This document shows positions 8,492 through 17,450 of a stretch of 34,851 bases of DNA, one piece after another. Below the pieces are notes generated by a model. The model was not told the origin of the DNA and did no database searches. It worked only from the letters and a program-made list of their open reading frames with translations. Both the position numbers and the translations under genes were made by a program. The first letter of the stretch is position 1. Every line of letters starts with the position of its first letter. The DNA is taken from the NCBI GenBank assembly GCA_016934595.1, contig JAFGSM010000128.1, positions 1-34,851 on the forward strand. Direction: 5' to 3'. Source of the DNA: a bacterium. GTDB lineage: Bacteria; SZUA-182; DTGQ01; JAFGSM01.

Positions 8492-8890
8492 GTGAAAAGA
8501 TATAAAATATTGATAGTAGACAATGATAAATCCGTGGCCAATGCCCTTAAGAGATCTTTATGGCAGGAAGGGTACAGGATATTAACGGCCAATAGCGGCA
8601 CTGAGGCATTATCAAAAATGGAAACATTAAATTGCCAGCTTGTCCTGGCTGATCAGAAAATGCCCAACATGACAGGTATTGAACTTCTATCCCAGATTAA
8701 GGAAAAGTACCCTGACACTATAAAAATACTTATAACCGCACAGGTCGATCTGGATGACATCGCCAAGGATATCGAAAAAAACGGGATATTTGAACTTATA
8801 ACTAAACCCTGGGATCCTGAAGAATTGAAAAACGTGATACGCAAAGGGCTTGAAAGATATGATCAGATCACCATGGGAAAGTCGCCATAA
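8492..8890 (+). CDS. Receiver-only response regulator
   Basis: A stand-alone CheY-like receiver domain of 132 residues with no output domain. The acidic pocket is Asp10 and Asp12 (IVDNDKS). The phosphoacceptor is Asp54 (LADQKMPNMTG). The conserved Thr is in ILITAQVD, and the Lys in TKPWDPEEL. The KPW signature resembles the receivers found in RpfG-like and other multi-domain regulators (established pattern). The start is GTG 8492 with only a weak ribosome site. The next gene, a histidine kinase, begins 5 nt after the stop or overlaps it, so they form an operon. With no DNA-binding or enzymatic domain it probably acts as a phosphorelay intermediate or by protein contact; its target is unknown. 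Confidence 0.9.
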   Translation: MKRYKILIVDNDKSVANALKRSLWQEGYRILTANSGTEALSKMETLNCQLVLADQKMPNMTGIELLSQIKEKYPDTIKILITAQVDLDDIAKDIEKNGIFELITKPWDPEELKNVIRKGLERYDQITMGKSP

Positions 8891-8894
8891 GCCA

Positions 8895-10865
8895 ATGGCT
8901 TCACCTTCACAATATACAAACAATCATCAAATTATAGAAGGGATGGAGACATCCGGCGACAAACCGTCCATATCTATTAAGACTGCTTTTTCTATTTCTG
9001 TGATCGGCCTCGTTTTATTTATCTCCTTGAGTTTCTGTGTCTTTTTTCTGCGCCTTCACAAAAACACGACAGATCATTACATGCGTTCAAAGTCCTCATT
9101 TGCAATACGCATTTTGAGCACGGAAGCCGCACCTCATATCATAAAACACGAGACCGATTATATAAGGTGGCATGTCAGCAGCCTGATTTCCGATCAGGAC
9201 ATCCTTTATGCCGCAATATACACACCGAAGGGAGAAGTTATCGCAGAAGCCTATCAAAACTGTTCAACATCCTTACCCAGTATCGATATCGCAGGCATAC
9301 ATGAAACAGGGCCTTCCTTTTCCCTCCTGAAAGACCGTCATGGAAGGCAGACCGGATACGATGTTTCTATGCGTATAACTTCTCAAAACGAGTGGATAGG
9401 GACAAGCAGGATCATTGTATCCTTTAAGGATGCAGAAAAGGGCCTCGCCCATATAAGGCGCAAGATAATTATACTCCTTGCACTTATTACATTATTAGGG
9501 GCAACAATCGGGATTATCATATCCAGCTTTATCACAAAACCTATTTTAAACCTTGTCAAGGCCGAAGACAGGATTGCCAAAGGAGATTTCATGGTCAATG
9601 TCCCTATTCAGTCACGCACTGAGATAGGCATGCTGGCAAAATCATTTAACAACATGGTCTTAAACATCCACCGGTACAGGGATAGAATCATCAATCAAAG
9701 CAACGAGCTCAAGGCAGTCATTGACAGCATGGGGAGCGGCCTGTTCACCGTAGATAAGGAGTGGAAAATCACCTCCTTCAATAAGGCTGCCGAAAAAATC
9801 ACTGGATATCGGGCGGAAGAGGTAATAGGAAAAACTTGCGAACAGGTATTTCAGAGCGAAGCGTGCCATACAGAATGTCCCCTCGAAAGCTCTCTCAAGG
9901 AAGGAAGCTCAATCTTAAGCAACGATTTTTGTATAAAGGGAAAAAATACATCAAAGATACCTATAAGTGCAAGCACTTCCCCTCTTAAGAATGAAGCGGG
10001 AGAAATCATCGGAGGGGTAGAGGTTTTCAAGGACCTGACAGAGGTCAAGGAACTTCAAAAACAGCTTATACAGGCGGACAAGATGGCTGCACTAGGCCAG
10101 ATGATCTCAGGCATAGCCCATGATATCAACAATCCGACAGGTGTAATACACAGCAATATAATCTCCCTTTCGGAATATATATCAGTAATAAAGGAGCTGT
10201 TTTTAAAATATCGCGGCCTGGCGCAAAATCCTTCCATATTCAAAGATCAAAGCATTTTGGACACATTTTCAGATATCAGGGAGTATGAAGAGCATCACGA
10301 TATAGATTATATAATGGAGGATCTATATTGCCTTGTGGAAGAGAGCAAGGAGGCAGCGGGAAGAATAACGCATATTATAAAAGATCTAAGGGATTTCATA
10401 CATATCGATGTAGGCCAGCTTCAATTAGCCGACCTGAACCAAAGGCTGGATGTATCCCTGAACCTGGTCAAATTTGACACCAATATCAAGGTTATAAAAG
10501 AATATGCCCCGATCCCCCCTGTTTATATAAATGTTCAACAAATCGACCAGGTATTCACCAATATCATACTGAACGCAGTTCAAGCGCTGGGCAACAGGGG
10601 GGAAATACGGATCAAAACCAGCCTTGCAGATGACAGTCACGTCAAGGTTGCCATAAAAGATAATGGGCCAGGCATATCCGAGGATATCATTTCAAAGGTA
10701 TTCGATCCCTTTTTCACTACCAAAGAGATCGGCCAGGGAACGGGCCTCGGGCTCAGTATATGCTATAAGGTTGTATCCAAGCACGAGGGAAAAATCTGGG
10801 TTGAGAGTGAACCAGGCAAAGGAGCAGAATTTTTTATAGAACTCCCTGTGAACTTTAGGCATTAG
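8895..10865 (+). CDS. Membrane-bound PAS-domain sensor histidine kinase
   Basis: An inner-membrane kinase that probably phosphorylates the receiver encoded just upstream. The domains are: TM1 (about residues 31-53), an extracytoplasmic sensor of about 135 residues, TM2 (about 191-214), HAMP, and a PAS domain (about 273-385) with a Cys-rich CxxxxxxxxCHTEC segment. A HisKA domain follows with phospho-acceptor His409 (IAHDINNP), then an HATPase domain with an N-box ([10 protein letters not shown]), DNGPGIS and GTGLGLS. The start is ATG 8895 (MASPSQ). An in-frame TTG at 8850 would overlap the regulator, and ATG 8943 is also possible. No receiver is fused. The cysteines in the PAS region could bind a cofactor or sense redox, but nothing proves this. 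Confidence 0.92.
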   Translation: MASPSQYTNNHQIIEGMETSGDKPSISIKTAFSISVIGLVLFISLSFCVFFLRLHKNTTDHYMRSKSSFAIRILSTEAAPHIIKHETDYIRWHVSSLISDQDILYAAIYTPKGEVIAEAYQNCSTSLPSIDIAGIHETGPSFSLLKDRHGRQTGYDVSMRITSQNEWIGTSRIIVSFKDAEKGLAHIRRKIIILLALITLLGATIGIIISSFITKPILNLVKAEDRIAKGDFMVNVPIQSRTEIGMLAKSFNNMVLNIHRYRDRIINQSNELKAVIDSMGSGLFTVDKEWKITSFNKAAEKITGYRAEEVIGKTCEQVFQSEACHTECPLESSLKEGSSILSNDFCIKGKNTSKIPISASTSPLKNEAGEIIGGVEVFKDLTEVKELQKQLIQADKMAALGQMISGIAHDINNPTGVIHSNIISLSEYISVIKELFLKYRGLAQNPSIFKDQSILDTFSDIREYEEHHDIDYIMEDLYCLVEESKEAAGRITHIIKDLRDFIHIDVGQLQLADLNQRLDVSLNLVKFDTNIKVIKEYAPIPPVYINVQQIDQVFTNIILNAVQALGNRGEIRIKTSLADDSHVKVAIKDNGPGISEDIISKVFDPFFTTKEIGQGTGLGLSICYKVVSKHEGKIWVESEPGKGAEFFIELPVNFRH

Positions 10866-10921
10866 TCATCCCCTTATTTGTAAATCAAATGGCTAAGGCC
10901 ATATTCAGATTCAATCTCTTT

Positions 10922-11812
10922 TCACGCCCTGGGATGAAAACGCTCATAAATCCTCTTGACCCTGTCCAGGCCGACATGGGTGTATATCTGTGTAGTCGAG
11001 ATATCGGCATGTCCTAGAAGGGTCTGGACAATCCTGAGATCCGCCCCATTCTCAAGCAGGTGGGTTGCAAACGAATGACGCAATGTATGAGGGGTCACAT
11101 TATGGGAAAGCCCCGCCTGAACGGCATAATTTTTTAGGATCTTCCATGCCCCTTGCCGTGTCATTTTGCCGCCTTTGCGTGTCAAAATAAGGTAATCCTC
11201 CTCTTCCTTGCCTTTCGACAATTCGGGCCTTGCAGATTTTAGATACTCCTCCAGCCAACTTAAAGCCAAGCGGCCAATCGGGATCACTCTCTGCTTAGCG
11301 CCCTTTCCTGTACAAATGCAGAAACCTGATTGGAGATTTACGGCATTAAAACTTAGGTCCAATATCTCTGAAATCCTCATTCCCGTAGCATAAAGGAGTT
11401 CAAGCAGGGTTTTGTCTCTCACTCCCAAAATGGTTTTTACGTCCGGCCGTGACAACAGGTCTTCGACCTGTGAATATGACAAGACCGTCGGGATGCGTTT
11501 CCATATCTTCGGAGTAGACATCATGTGCGATGGATTATTGATAACAAACCCTTTTTTAAATAAAAACGAATAGAAGTGTCGTATTGAAGCAAGGTGGCGC
11601 GCCCTTGTCCTGGCAGAAAGGTTTTGCCTCTTCAAAGAGTCAAAATGCCCCAGTATGTGTGTTGCTGTTGAATCATTTATCTGCCTTATCCCCTGTGAAT
11701 TAAGATACTGAAGATAAGACCTCAGGTCCCTGTCATATGATTCAATGGTATTTTCCGCAAGCCCCTTCTCTATAACCAAATAGGTCAGAAAATGATCAAG
11801 CAGCCTTTCCAT
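10922..11812 (-). CDS. xerD: Tyrosine recombinase, XerC/XerD family
   Basis: A site-specific recombinase that resolves chromosome dimers at dif. It has an N-terminal SAM-like DNA-binding domain (about residues 1-95) and a C-terminal catalytic domain with the full set of residues: Arg146 (ATGMRISE), Lys170 (GKGAKQR), His242 and Arg245 (HTLRHSFATHLL), His268 (LGHAD) and nucleophile Tyr277 (IYTH). The 296 residues match Xer length. Its housekeeping neighbours, without integrase-type flanks, favour Xer over a phage integrase; XerD versus XerC cannot be settled by eye. The start is ATG 11812, 18 nt after the upstream hydrolase gene, so it is probably the last gene of the operon. Confidence 0.9.
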   Translation of the reverse strand: MERLLDHFLTYLVIEKGLAENTIESYDRDLRSYLQYLNSQGIRQINDSTATHILGHFDSLKRQNLSARTRARHLASIRHFYSFLFKKGFVINNPSHMMSTPKIWKRIPTVLSYSQVEDLLSRPDVKTILGVRDKTLLELLYATGMRISEILDLSFNAVNLQSGFCICTGKGAKQRVIPIGRLALSWLEEYLKSARPELSKGKEEEDYLILTRKGGKMTRQGAWKILKNYAVQAGLSHNVTPHTLRHSFATHLLENGADLRIVQTLLGHADISTTQIYTHVGLDRVKRIYERFHPRA

Positions 11813-11830
11813 AGATATCCATCAAATGAA

Positions 11831-12493
11831 TCACTTATTAAAAAATAGCCCCTTTTTCTCAACGCCTAACCTGGAAGGGTTTCCATGCCCTGGAAGCAAA
11901 ATGAGCTCATCCGGAAGCGGCCAAAGACGTTCCCTCATGGAATGGACAAGCGCGCTATAATCCCCCCCAGGAAGGTCTGTGCGGCCGATCCCTGCATTAA
12001 AAAGGGTATCTCCGGAAAAAAGATAGGGCAAAATCAAAAGACAGATACTCCCAGGGGTATGTCCAGGTGTATGAATAACCTCGATCACATATGGGCCTAT
12101 TTTGATCTTATCGCCGTCTTCAAGCCCAACGTCAGGGTTGAAAGGTTCAAACCCCTCTCCCAGAAAACCCTCCAAAAATGGATCTGGCATATTAAAAAAA
12201 GGGATGTCCTTTGTATGGCAGGCCACCTCAATGCCCCACCTTTTTCTCATAACTGGTATAGCCATTATATGATCAAGGTGGCCATGGGTCGCAATGATCA
12301 GCTTGGGTTTAAAGGAATGGCTTTCGATAAACTGGACAACCTCTCCATGACAGCCGCCTGGATCGATAAGGACAAAATCATTCTCCGGAAGGCTTCCAAT
12401 AAGATAACAATTTACCCCCAGAGGCCCGCAGGCCCAGTTTTTGATAAATATATCTTTTTTATCCTGTTTATCCTGCTCACTTTTATCAGACAT
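11831..12493 (-). CDS. Metallo-beta-lactamase-fold hydrolase (glyoxalase II-like)
   Basis: A zinc-dependent hydrolase of the MBL superfamily, 220 residues. The metal motif THGHLDH is at His70, His72, Asp74 and His75. The further ligands are His in HTPGHTPGS, Asp in FSGDTLF and a last His in LPGHGNPS. The short form without a C-terminal helical domain resembles YcbL/type II glyoxalase-like thioesterases (family knowledge), so hydrolysis of a glutathione or other thioester is plausible, but the substrate is unknown. The start is ATG 12493 with AGGAGAAGG immediately upstream. The Lys/Asp-rich first 14 residues are an extra polar tail. It lies between dtd and xer, apparently in one transcription unit. 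Confidence 0.85.
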   Translation of the reverse strand: MSDKSEQDKQDKKDIFIKNWACGPLGVNCYLIGSLPENDFVLIDPGGCHGEVVQFIESHSFKPKLIIATHGHLDHIMAIPVMRKRWGIEVACHTKDIPFFNMPDPFLEGFLGEGFEPFNPDVGLEDGDKIKIGPYVIEVIHTPGHTPGSICLLILPYLFSGDTLFNAGIGRTDLPGGDYSALVHSMRERLWPLPDELILLPGHGNPSRLGVEKKGLFFNK

Positions 12494-12536
12494 GCCTTCT
12501 CCTGATTATTCTGTTTTCAATTCCTGCCTTTTTATA

Positions 12537-12989
12537 TTAGACGCCCCTGATCGGACAATCAAGTATAATGGTAACAGGCCCTTGATTGGCTATCCTTACC
12601 AGCATATGAGCCTGAAAACGGCCTGTAGCCACTTTGATACCGGACATTTTGGACAGGTCAACAAAATGGTTGTATAGCCTCCTTGCATCATCTGGAGACG
12701 CTGCTAAATCAAATCCTGGTCTCCTGCCCTTGCTGCAATCCGCATAAAGGGTAAACTGGGAAACGATAAGCAATTCTCCCCCTACATCAAGCAAAGACTG
12801 GTCGAATCTTCCTGCATCGTCCTCGAAAATTCTAAGGTTCTTGATCTTTTCAATAAGACAGGCTGCATCCTCCTCGGTATCACCTTTCCCAATACCGAGC
12901 AAAACAACCAGCCCTTTGTCAATCCTGCTAATGACATCGCCTTCTATCTCTACCGAGGCATTATCCACGCGCTGGACAACGGCCTTCAT
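12537..12989 (-). CDS. dtd: D-aminoacyl-tRNA deacylase
   Basis: Removes mischarged D-amino acids (and glycine from tRNA-Ala) from tRNA as a homodimer. The start MKAVVQRV is typical. The SQFTLYA motif carries the active-site Thr80, and the Gly-cisPro motif is NQGPVT near residues 136-141. The 150 residues are the standard length. ATG 12989 is chosen because GAGGAGGG precedes it and family similarity begins there, although the frame stays open further upstream. It is 14 nt downstream of the methyltransferase-repair gene. Confidence 0.95.
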   Translation of the reverse strand: MKAVVQRVDNASVEIEGDVISRIDKGLVVLLGIGKGDTEEDAACLIEKIKNLRIFEDDAGRFDQSLLDVGGELLIVSQFTLYADCSKGRRPGFDLAASPDDARRLYNHFVDLSKMSGIKVATGRFQAHMLVRIANQGPVTIILDCPIRGV

Positions 12990-13003
12990 CCATCCCTCCT
13001 CAT

Positions 13004-13489
13004 CTACTTCATATATCCCTCTAAACTCAAAAGGACCCTTTTCCATATACCGCCTGATGAAAAACCTCTCAGAGCCCCGTTCTTCCCTATGACCCTATGA
13101 CATGGCAGCAGAATAGGCCAAGGGTTATTTTTCAATGCCTGGCCTACAGCCCTTGCAGCTCCCGGCCTTCCGATCCTCAATGCAAGGTCAAAGTAGCTTA
13201 TGGTACTGCCATACGGGATGCGTCTCAAACATCTCCAGACATCCTTCTGAAATCCCGAAAACCCTTTCGGAACTAATGGATAAACATCAAAATCCATGAT
13301 CTTGCCCCTGAAATATTCACCCAACTCTTGTACAAGCATACTCCCAGACGGATGAGGCCCTATAGCCTTTATGCTTACACAGGGAATCAACCCCGCAATC
13401 GAATCATATTTATTAATATCTCCAGTTAAAAGGGGCAGTTTAACAGATAATACCCCTTCATCATTCGTATATACTATAACAGCTTCCAT
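13004..13489 (-). CDS. ogt: Methylated-DNA--protein-cysteine methyltransferase
   Basis: A suicide repair enzyme that takes alkyl groups from O6-methylguanine onto its own cysteine. The active-site motif is PCHRVIGKNGALRGFSSG, preceded by the recognition-helix region (PYGSTISYFDLALRIGRPGAARAVGQAL). The product is about 161 residues with a short N-terminal domain. The start is uncertain: ATG 13489 lies 10 nt after the dehydrogenase stop but lacks a ribosome site. ATG 13537 has AAGG directly upstream but would overlap the neighbour by 38 nt. Either way it is in the same minus-strand run as its neighbours. Confidence 0.88.
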   Translation of the reverse strand: MEAVIVYTNDEGVLSVKLPLLTGDINKYDSIAGLIPCVSIKAIGPHPSGSMLVQELGEYFRGKIMDFDVYPLVPKGFSGFQKDVWRCLRRIPYGSTISYFDLALRIGRPGAARAVGQALKNNPWPILLPCHRVIGKNGALRGFSSGGIWKRVLLSLEGYMK

Positions 13490-13499
13490 AAGATACAAG

Positions 13500-14606
13500 T
13501 TAGAACGGAAAGTTATACCCTGCAATTCCCAATTCATCCTTCATCGTGTTTATCTCCTCCTGAAGCCTTTTGTTTATTGGGGCGCCCTTAGTTTTTCGCT
13601 CCAGCCAGGCAAGGTACTCTTTTTCCCCTGCTGTATAAATCCTGTTACTGCCAGGCATCTTCCGGGATGCACGTATGGTCCTCAAAATATCACCAGCGGT
13701 TTTCTTGAATGATTCCAGATCTGTAAAATGTGATATATTTATCGCAATGAAAAAATGACCCAAACGGTGCGGAACCTTTCTCCCGTCCTCAGTCCCTGAA
13801 AGCATCTTTAGAAAACTGCCGCCCTGAAGGGCAGCAGAAAGTATCTCTACGACAGCTGCATACCCGTATCCCTTGTATCCTGCTGTTTTTTCCCCGATGC
13901 CCCCGAGGGGTGTCAAGGCTGCCTTATAGTTCGTTAAATCCTCCAATATCCTATGCGCATCCGTTATGGCATTGCCTTTATCGTCAATTACCCAGCCTTC
14001 GGGTATATGTTTCCCGGCCCTGTCATATACTTCTATCTTGCCCCTCTGAGTCAGGGATGTTGCGCAATCAAGCACAAAAGGGAATTCTTCATCAGTAGGG
14101 ATACCAAAGGCCAGAGGGTTTGTCCCCAAAATATTCTCCACACCAAATGTAGGGGCAACAGATGGCCTGGCATTTGTTCCTGTAATCCCTATCATACCTG
14201 ATCTGACAGCCATCAGTGAATAATAGCCCGCTATTCCATAATGATTTGAATTCCTCACGGCAGTCATCCCAATCCCTATTTTTTCAGCCTTTTCTATGGC
14301 TATATCCATCGACTTTTTGGAGATTACGTGCCCCATGCCATTATGCCCATCTATGACGGCTGTTGCAGGCCCTTGTTTTATCACCTCAAACATCGTGACA
14401 GGTGATTGGATCCCTGCTCTTACCCTGTCATAATAAATCCCCTTCAAACGGGCAATGCCGTGAGAGTCTATCCCCCTTTTATCTGCCTTGATCAAGACGT
14501 TTGCACAAATCCTGGCGTCTTCCTCGGGCACATCTATACCCTTGAAAACATCGATCATAAATCTTTCCAGGGTATCAAAATCAACCCATACAATCTCTTC
14601 CAGCAC
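13500..14606 (-). CDS. Malate/L-lactate dehydrogenase family oxidoreductase (Ldh_2 type)
   Basis: An NAD(P)-dependent 2-hydroxyacid dehydrogenase of the sulfolactate/ureidoglycolate/malate family (PF02615 type), unrelated to classical malate dehydrogenase. Typical segments are KADKRGIDSHGIARL, the NSNHYGIAGYY motif with the catalytic His, TNARPSVAPTFG, LGTNPLAFGIP and GYKGYG. The 368 residues are full length. The start is GTG 14606, with AAGGGGGG about 6 nt upstream; no suitable ATG is near. The substrate (malate, lactate, sulfolactate or ureidoglycolate) cannot be told from sequence. Upstream, 90 bp separate it from pth and contain a CACGGAG...CACGGAGTTA motif. Confidence 0.88.
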   Translation of the reverse strand: MLEEIVWVDFDTLERFMIDVFKGIDVPEEDARICANVLIKADKRGIDSHGIARLKGIYYDRVRAGIQSPVTMFEVIKQGPATAVIDGHNGMGHVISKKSMDIAIEKAEKIGIGMTAVRNSNHYGIAGYYSLMAVRSGMIGITGTNARPSVAPTFGVENILGTNPLAFGIPTDEEFPFVLDCATSLTQRGKIEVYDRAGKHIPEGWVIDDKGNAITDAHRILEDLTNYKAALTPLGGIGEKTAGYKGYGYAAVVEILSAALQGGSFLKMLSGTEDGRKVPHRLGHFFIAINISHFTDLESFKKTAGDILRTIRASRKMPGSNRIYTAGEKEYLAWLERKTKGAPINKRLQEEINTMKDELGIAGYNFPF

Positions 14607-14696
14607 GAAGCCCCCCTTTAAGCCTGAACCTTAACAGTTCATCTTACCACGGAGGATCTTAGAGCACGGAGTTATCTCTAATGCCTCTATGGATTT

Positions 14697-15275
14697 TTAT
14701 TTTTCTCTAAGCTTCTTTCTAAAAAGGTTCATTGCTGTCTGACGCCCTTCCTGTATAATAGTCTCTACTATTTGATCCGCCTTGTTAATCACATAAAGCA
14801 AGGCTTCCTTCTCGCAAGCAGGGCACTCACCAAGCACATAATCTGTATGGCTCGTAAAGGGATCTGGCCGCCCTATCCCTATACGGATACGAAAAAAATC
14901 ACCCGTTCCCAAATGATCAATAACTGACTCGAGCCCCTTATGTCCCCCGCTGCCGCCCTTGTCTCTTATCCGTGTCTCAGCAATAGGCAAGTCCATATCG
15001 TCATAGATGACAATCAAATGAGAAGGATCACACCCCAATGAACTCATCAAGGATTTTATGGAAAGGCCGCTTTGATTCATAAAGGTTTGAGGTTTTGAAA
15101 GAACTATAGAGAATAGATCCACCATGCCTTCTCCCCAGAAGGCATGGTGGCTTTTTTTAGACAGGGGTATTCCCCGCTTTGCTGCGATATGGTCTATGGC
15201 CCAAAAACCCAGATTATGTCTTGAAAGGCGATATCTTAAACCTGGGTTTCCCAGCCCAGCGACCAGCCATCGCAC
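14697..15275 (-). CDS. pth: Peptidyl-tRNA hydrolase
   Basis: Recycles peptidyl-tRNA released from stalled ribosomes. The N-terminal GLGNPG (Asn10) and RHNLGF motif (catalytic His20) are present, with MNQSG, YDDMDLP (catalytic Asp) and GGSGGHKGLES. The 192 residues are normal. The start is ATG 15275, 9 nt after the rplY stop. Its position after prs and rplY is a conserved bacterial arrangement. Confidence 0.96.
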   Translation of the reverse strand: MRWLVAGLGNPGLRYRLSRHNLGFWAIDHIAAKRGIPLSKKSHHAFWGEGMVDLFSIVLSKPQTFMNQSGLSIKSLMSSLGCDPSHLIVIYDDMDLPIAETRIRDKGGSGGHKGLESVIDHLGTGDFFRIRIGIGRPDPFTSHTDYVLGECPACEKEALLYVINKADQIVETIIQEGRQTAMNLFRKKLREK

Positions 15276-15284
15276 TTTAATGCC

Positions 15285-15956
15285 CTATTCATTTTTTGCT
15301 TCTTCAGGTTTCTTTTTAGTCAAGACCTCCGGTTCTGCTTGCGCCTTCTCCTCTGCAACCTCAGCGACTAACTCTTCTTTGGCCTTCAATTTATGAATTA
15401 TAGTAAACAGGAGTTTGTCGGGGTTTTCAACGGATTTTATTCCGGACGGCAATGCTACATCCTTTACATGTATGGATTCTCCCAGCTTAAGATTAGAGAC
15501 ATCGATCTCTATCTTTTCTGGCAGATCATCCGGAAGGCATTCTATCAAGATCTCCCTTGCGGCATGATCCAAAAGCCCTCCCTCCTCTTTTACTCCAATA
15601 GCATCGCCTTTTGACTCAATTGGGACATGGACCTGAATTGTTTGATCCATGGAGATCTCAAAAAAATCCACATGCAGCAGGATAGATTTCACCGGATCAA
15701 ATTGCATCTCTTTTATAATTACATTCTGAAAATAATTTCGATTCTTCCCTGCTATATCAACTTTAAATATCATGCTCTCATGTGATTTGCCATGAACCAG
15801 CTTAAGAAAATCCCTTGTCTTAAAAGAAACAGGAACAGGGCCGTTGCTTCCGCCGTATATTATTGCAGGCGTGCTGCCCTGGGCCCTGATCTTTCTGGCA
15901 GCACCCTTGCCCTTTCCGTCCCTTTCCTCTGCCACAATATTTATTTTAATAGCCAT
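15285..15956 (-). CDS. rplY: 50S ribosomal protein L25 (general stress protein Ctc form)
   Basis: Binds 5S rRNA in the large subunit. At 223 residues it is the long CTC/TL5 form. The N-terminal L25 domain (about residues 1-95, with RKIRAQGSTPAIIYGG) is followed by the C-terminal beta domain (VHVPIESKGDAIGVKEEGG...). A tail of about 30 Lys/Glu/Ala-rich residues is probably disordered. The start is ATG 15956, with GGGAGGT about 8 nt upstream. It lies between prs and pth, as in many bacteria. Confidence 0.95.
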   Translation of the reverse strand: MAIKINIVAEERDGKGKGAARKIRAQGSTPAIIYGGSNGPVPVSFKTRDFLKLVHGKSHESMIFKVDIAGKNRNYFQNVIIKEMQFDPVKSILLHVDFFEISMDQTIQVHVPIESKGDAIGVKEEGGLLDHAAREILIECLPDDLPEKIEIDVSNLKLGESIHVKDVALPSGIKSVENPDKLLFTIIHKLKAKEELVAEVAEEKAQAEPEVLTKKKPEEAKNE

Positions 15957-15989
15957 TTATATTACCTCCCGTGTATATATCTTTTTAAT

Positions 15990-16943
15990 TTAATGATTAT
16001 TAGATAATGAAAATAAAGAGCTTACGGATTCAGCCACATTGATTCTGTGTATGGCCTCACCTACAATGCCTGCCACGCTAAGCACAACGATCTTCTCGCA
16101 CACCTTTGCGGAATCCACAAGCTGAATCGTATCTGTGACTACCATCCTTTCTATATCCGACCGTTCGATCCTTTCCACGGCGGATCCAGACAGAACCGCA
16201 TGCGTGCAACAGGCATTTACGGACCTGGCCCCTGCCTTTTTTAATGCGCTGGCAGATTTGGTAAGTGTCCCTGCAGTATCCACAATATCATCTACAATAA
16301 ATGCATCCTTGCCTTTTACATCTCCGATAATATTCATAACCTCAGACTGATTCGGGGCGTCTCTCCTTTTATCTATAATGGACAGGCTGGCATTTAGCAG
16401 TTTGGCATAAGCCCGGGCCCTTTCCACCCCACCTGCGTCAGGAGACACAATAACAAGATTCTGACTAAATTTTAACTTTCTGATATAATCTATCATAACC
16501 GGCGTGCTGTAGAGGTTATCCACTGGTATATCAAAAAACCCCTGAATCTGCCCTGCATGAAGATCCATAGTAAGCAGCCGGTCTGCGCCTGCAATGGTTA
16601 TCAAATCGGCCACCAGCTTGGCCGTTATTGGAACCCTGGGCTGCACCTTTCTGTCCTGTCTTGCATATCCATAATAAGGGACTATGGCAGTTATCCTGCC
16701 CGCAGAAGACCTCTTTAAGGCGTCGATGATAATAAGCAATTCCATAAGATTGTCATTTGCCGGCGGACAAGTAGACTGAACCACAAATACATCCGCCCCT
16801 CTTACGTTATCATTGATCTGCACGAATATCTCGCCATCACTAAACCGCTTCACATCAGCAGCAACCAGATCGATCCCGAGATATTTAACAATCCCCTCAG
16901 CCAAAAGCCGATTCGAATTGCCGGATATAACCTTTAGTTCCAT
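15990..16943 (-). CDS. prs: Ribose-phosphate pyrophosphokinase (PRPP synthetase)
   Basis: Makes PRPP from ribose 5-phosphate and ATP for nucleotide, His and Trp synthesis. Typical motifs are FSDGEIFVQINDNVRG, PYYGYARQDRK, the MDLHAGQIQGFF metal/PPi region, SPDAGGVERA, the RDAPN flexible-loop segment and the PRPP loop VDDIVDTAGTL. The full class I length is about 317 residues. ATG 16943 is preferred over ATG 16949 because AAGGA lies 6 nt before the former and directly abuts the latter. A tRNA gene is 34 bp upstream on the same strand. Confidence 0.97.
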   Translation of the reverse strand: MELKVISGNSNRLLAEGIVKYLGIDLVAADVKRFSDGEIFVQINDNVRGADVFVVQSTCPPANDNLMELLIIIDALKRSSAGRITAIVPYYGYARQDRKVQPRVPITAKLVADLITIAGADRLLTMDLHAGQIQGFFDIPVDNLYSTPVMIDYIRKLKFSQNLVIVSPDAGGVERARAYAKLLNASLSIIDKRRDAPNQSEVMNIIGDVKGKDAFIVDDIVDTAGTLTKSASALKKAGARSVNACCTHAVLSGSAVERIERSDIERMVVTDTIQLVDSAKVCEKIVVLSVAGIVGEAIHRINVAESVSSLFSLSNNH

Positions 16944-16977
16944 CTCCATTCCTTATCCCTATATATTAAATTTACTT

Positions 16978-17052
16978 TGGCTGGGGCGGGAGGATTCGAA
17001 CCTCCGAATGCAGGATCCAAAATCCTGTGACTTACCGCTTGTCGACGCCCCA
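16978..17052 (-). tRNA. tRNA-Gln (anticodon UUG)
   Basis: A 75-nt cloverleaf with the CCA end encoded. The acceptor stem TGGGGCG/CGCCCCA starts with the U-A first pair typical of glutamine tRNA and has discriminator G. The anticodon stem CAGGA/TCCTG encloses loop TTTTGGA with anticodon TTG. The T-arm GGAGG-TTCGAAT-CCTCC is perfect. It lies between spoVG (6 nt away) and prs on the same strand, so it is probably cut from a shared transcript. Confidence 0.97.
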
Positions 17053-17058
17053 TTAAAA

Positions 17059-17328
17059 TTAAATGTGTGAAGACTCTCCGTTCCCGTTCATATATGCCTT
17101 CAATATACTCTGCTCCAAAAAATCCCTCATTTCCTGCTTTATAGGATGGGCTATGTCTCTATATGTGCCGTCTCTTCCCCTTTTGTTTGGCATCGCAACA
17201 AAAAGGCCATTGCTTCCTGAAATAACCTTTAGGTCCCTGATCATGAAAGAGTCATCGAATACTACGCTGGCATAAGCCTTTAATTTTTCACCGTTTACCC
17301 TGAAAATCTTTATATTCGTTACTTCCAT
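17059..17328 (-). CDS. spoVG: SpoVG-family RNA/DNA-binding regulator
   Basis: A small nucleic-acid-binding regulator, known from Firmicutes and spirochaetes and widely kept in Desulfobacterota. The start MEVTNIKIFRVN, the central LKAYASVVFDDSFMIRDLKVI and the C-terminal MPNKRGRDGTYRDIAHPIKQEMR are the family hallmarks; the basic loop KRGRDGTYRD is the nucleic-acid-binding region. It has 89 residues from ATG 17328, which has GTGAGG about 5 nt upstream; the open frame extends 10 codons further. It lies 6 nt from tRNA-Gln and 122 bp after ispE. Confidence 0.95.
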   Translation of the reverse strand: MEVTNIKIFRVNGEKLKAYASVVFDDSFMIRDLKVISGSNGLFVAMPNKRGRDGTYRDIAHPIKQEMRDFLEQSILKAYMNGNGESSHI

Positions 17329-17428
17329 CTGCCTCACCATTCTTTCGTAATCCCTCAACAGGCATCTATATAAGAGGGAAATCTTGTTTTATAACCCCGA
17401 TGATAACCTACCACCCTTTTAAGACCCC

Positions 17429-17450
17429 CCCTTTTTTTAACTAAAAAGGG
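17429..17450. other. Stem-loop just after ispE
   Basis: CCCTTTTT (17429-17436) pairs with AAAAAGGG (17443-17450) around a 6-nt loop, directly adjacent to the ispE stop codon. On the minus strand no T-run follows the stem, so it may be a processing site or weak terminator between ispE and spoVG. Confidence 0.35.

Noticed and set aside
10866-10921. ATGGC-TAAG-GCCAT hairpin between the kinase and xer genes as terminator
   Set aside because: Only a five-base-pair stem and no T-run; the location is suitable but the evidence is too thin to call.
10922-11812. Phage or island integrase with attachment site at tRNA-Gln
   Set aside because: The recombinase has Xer-type length and motifs, lies about 5 kb away within housekeeping genes, and no duplicate of the tRNA 3' end is seen.
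14630-14690. Possible dispersed repeat (CACGGAG...CACGGAGTTA) before the malate/lactate dehydrogenase gene
   Set aside because: Only one short copy in the window; resembles a motif remembered from related genomes, but this cannot be supported here.
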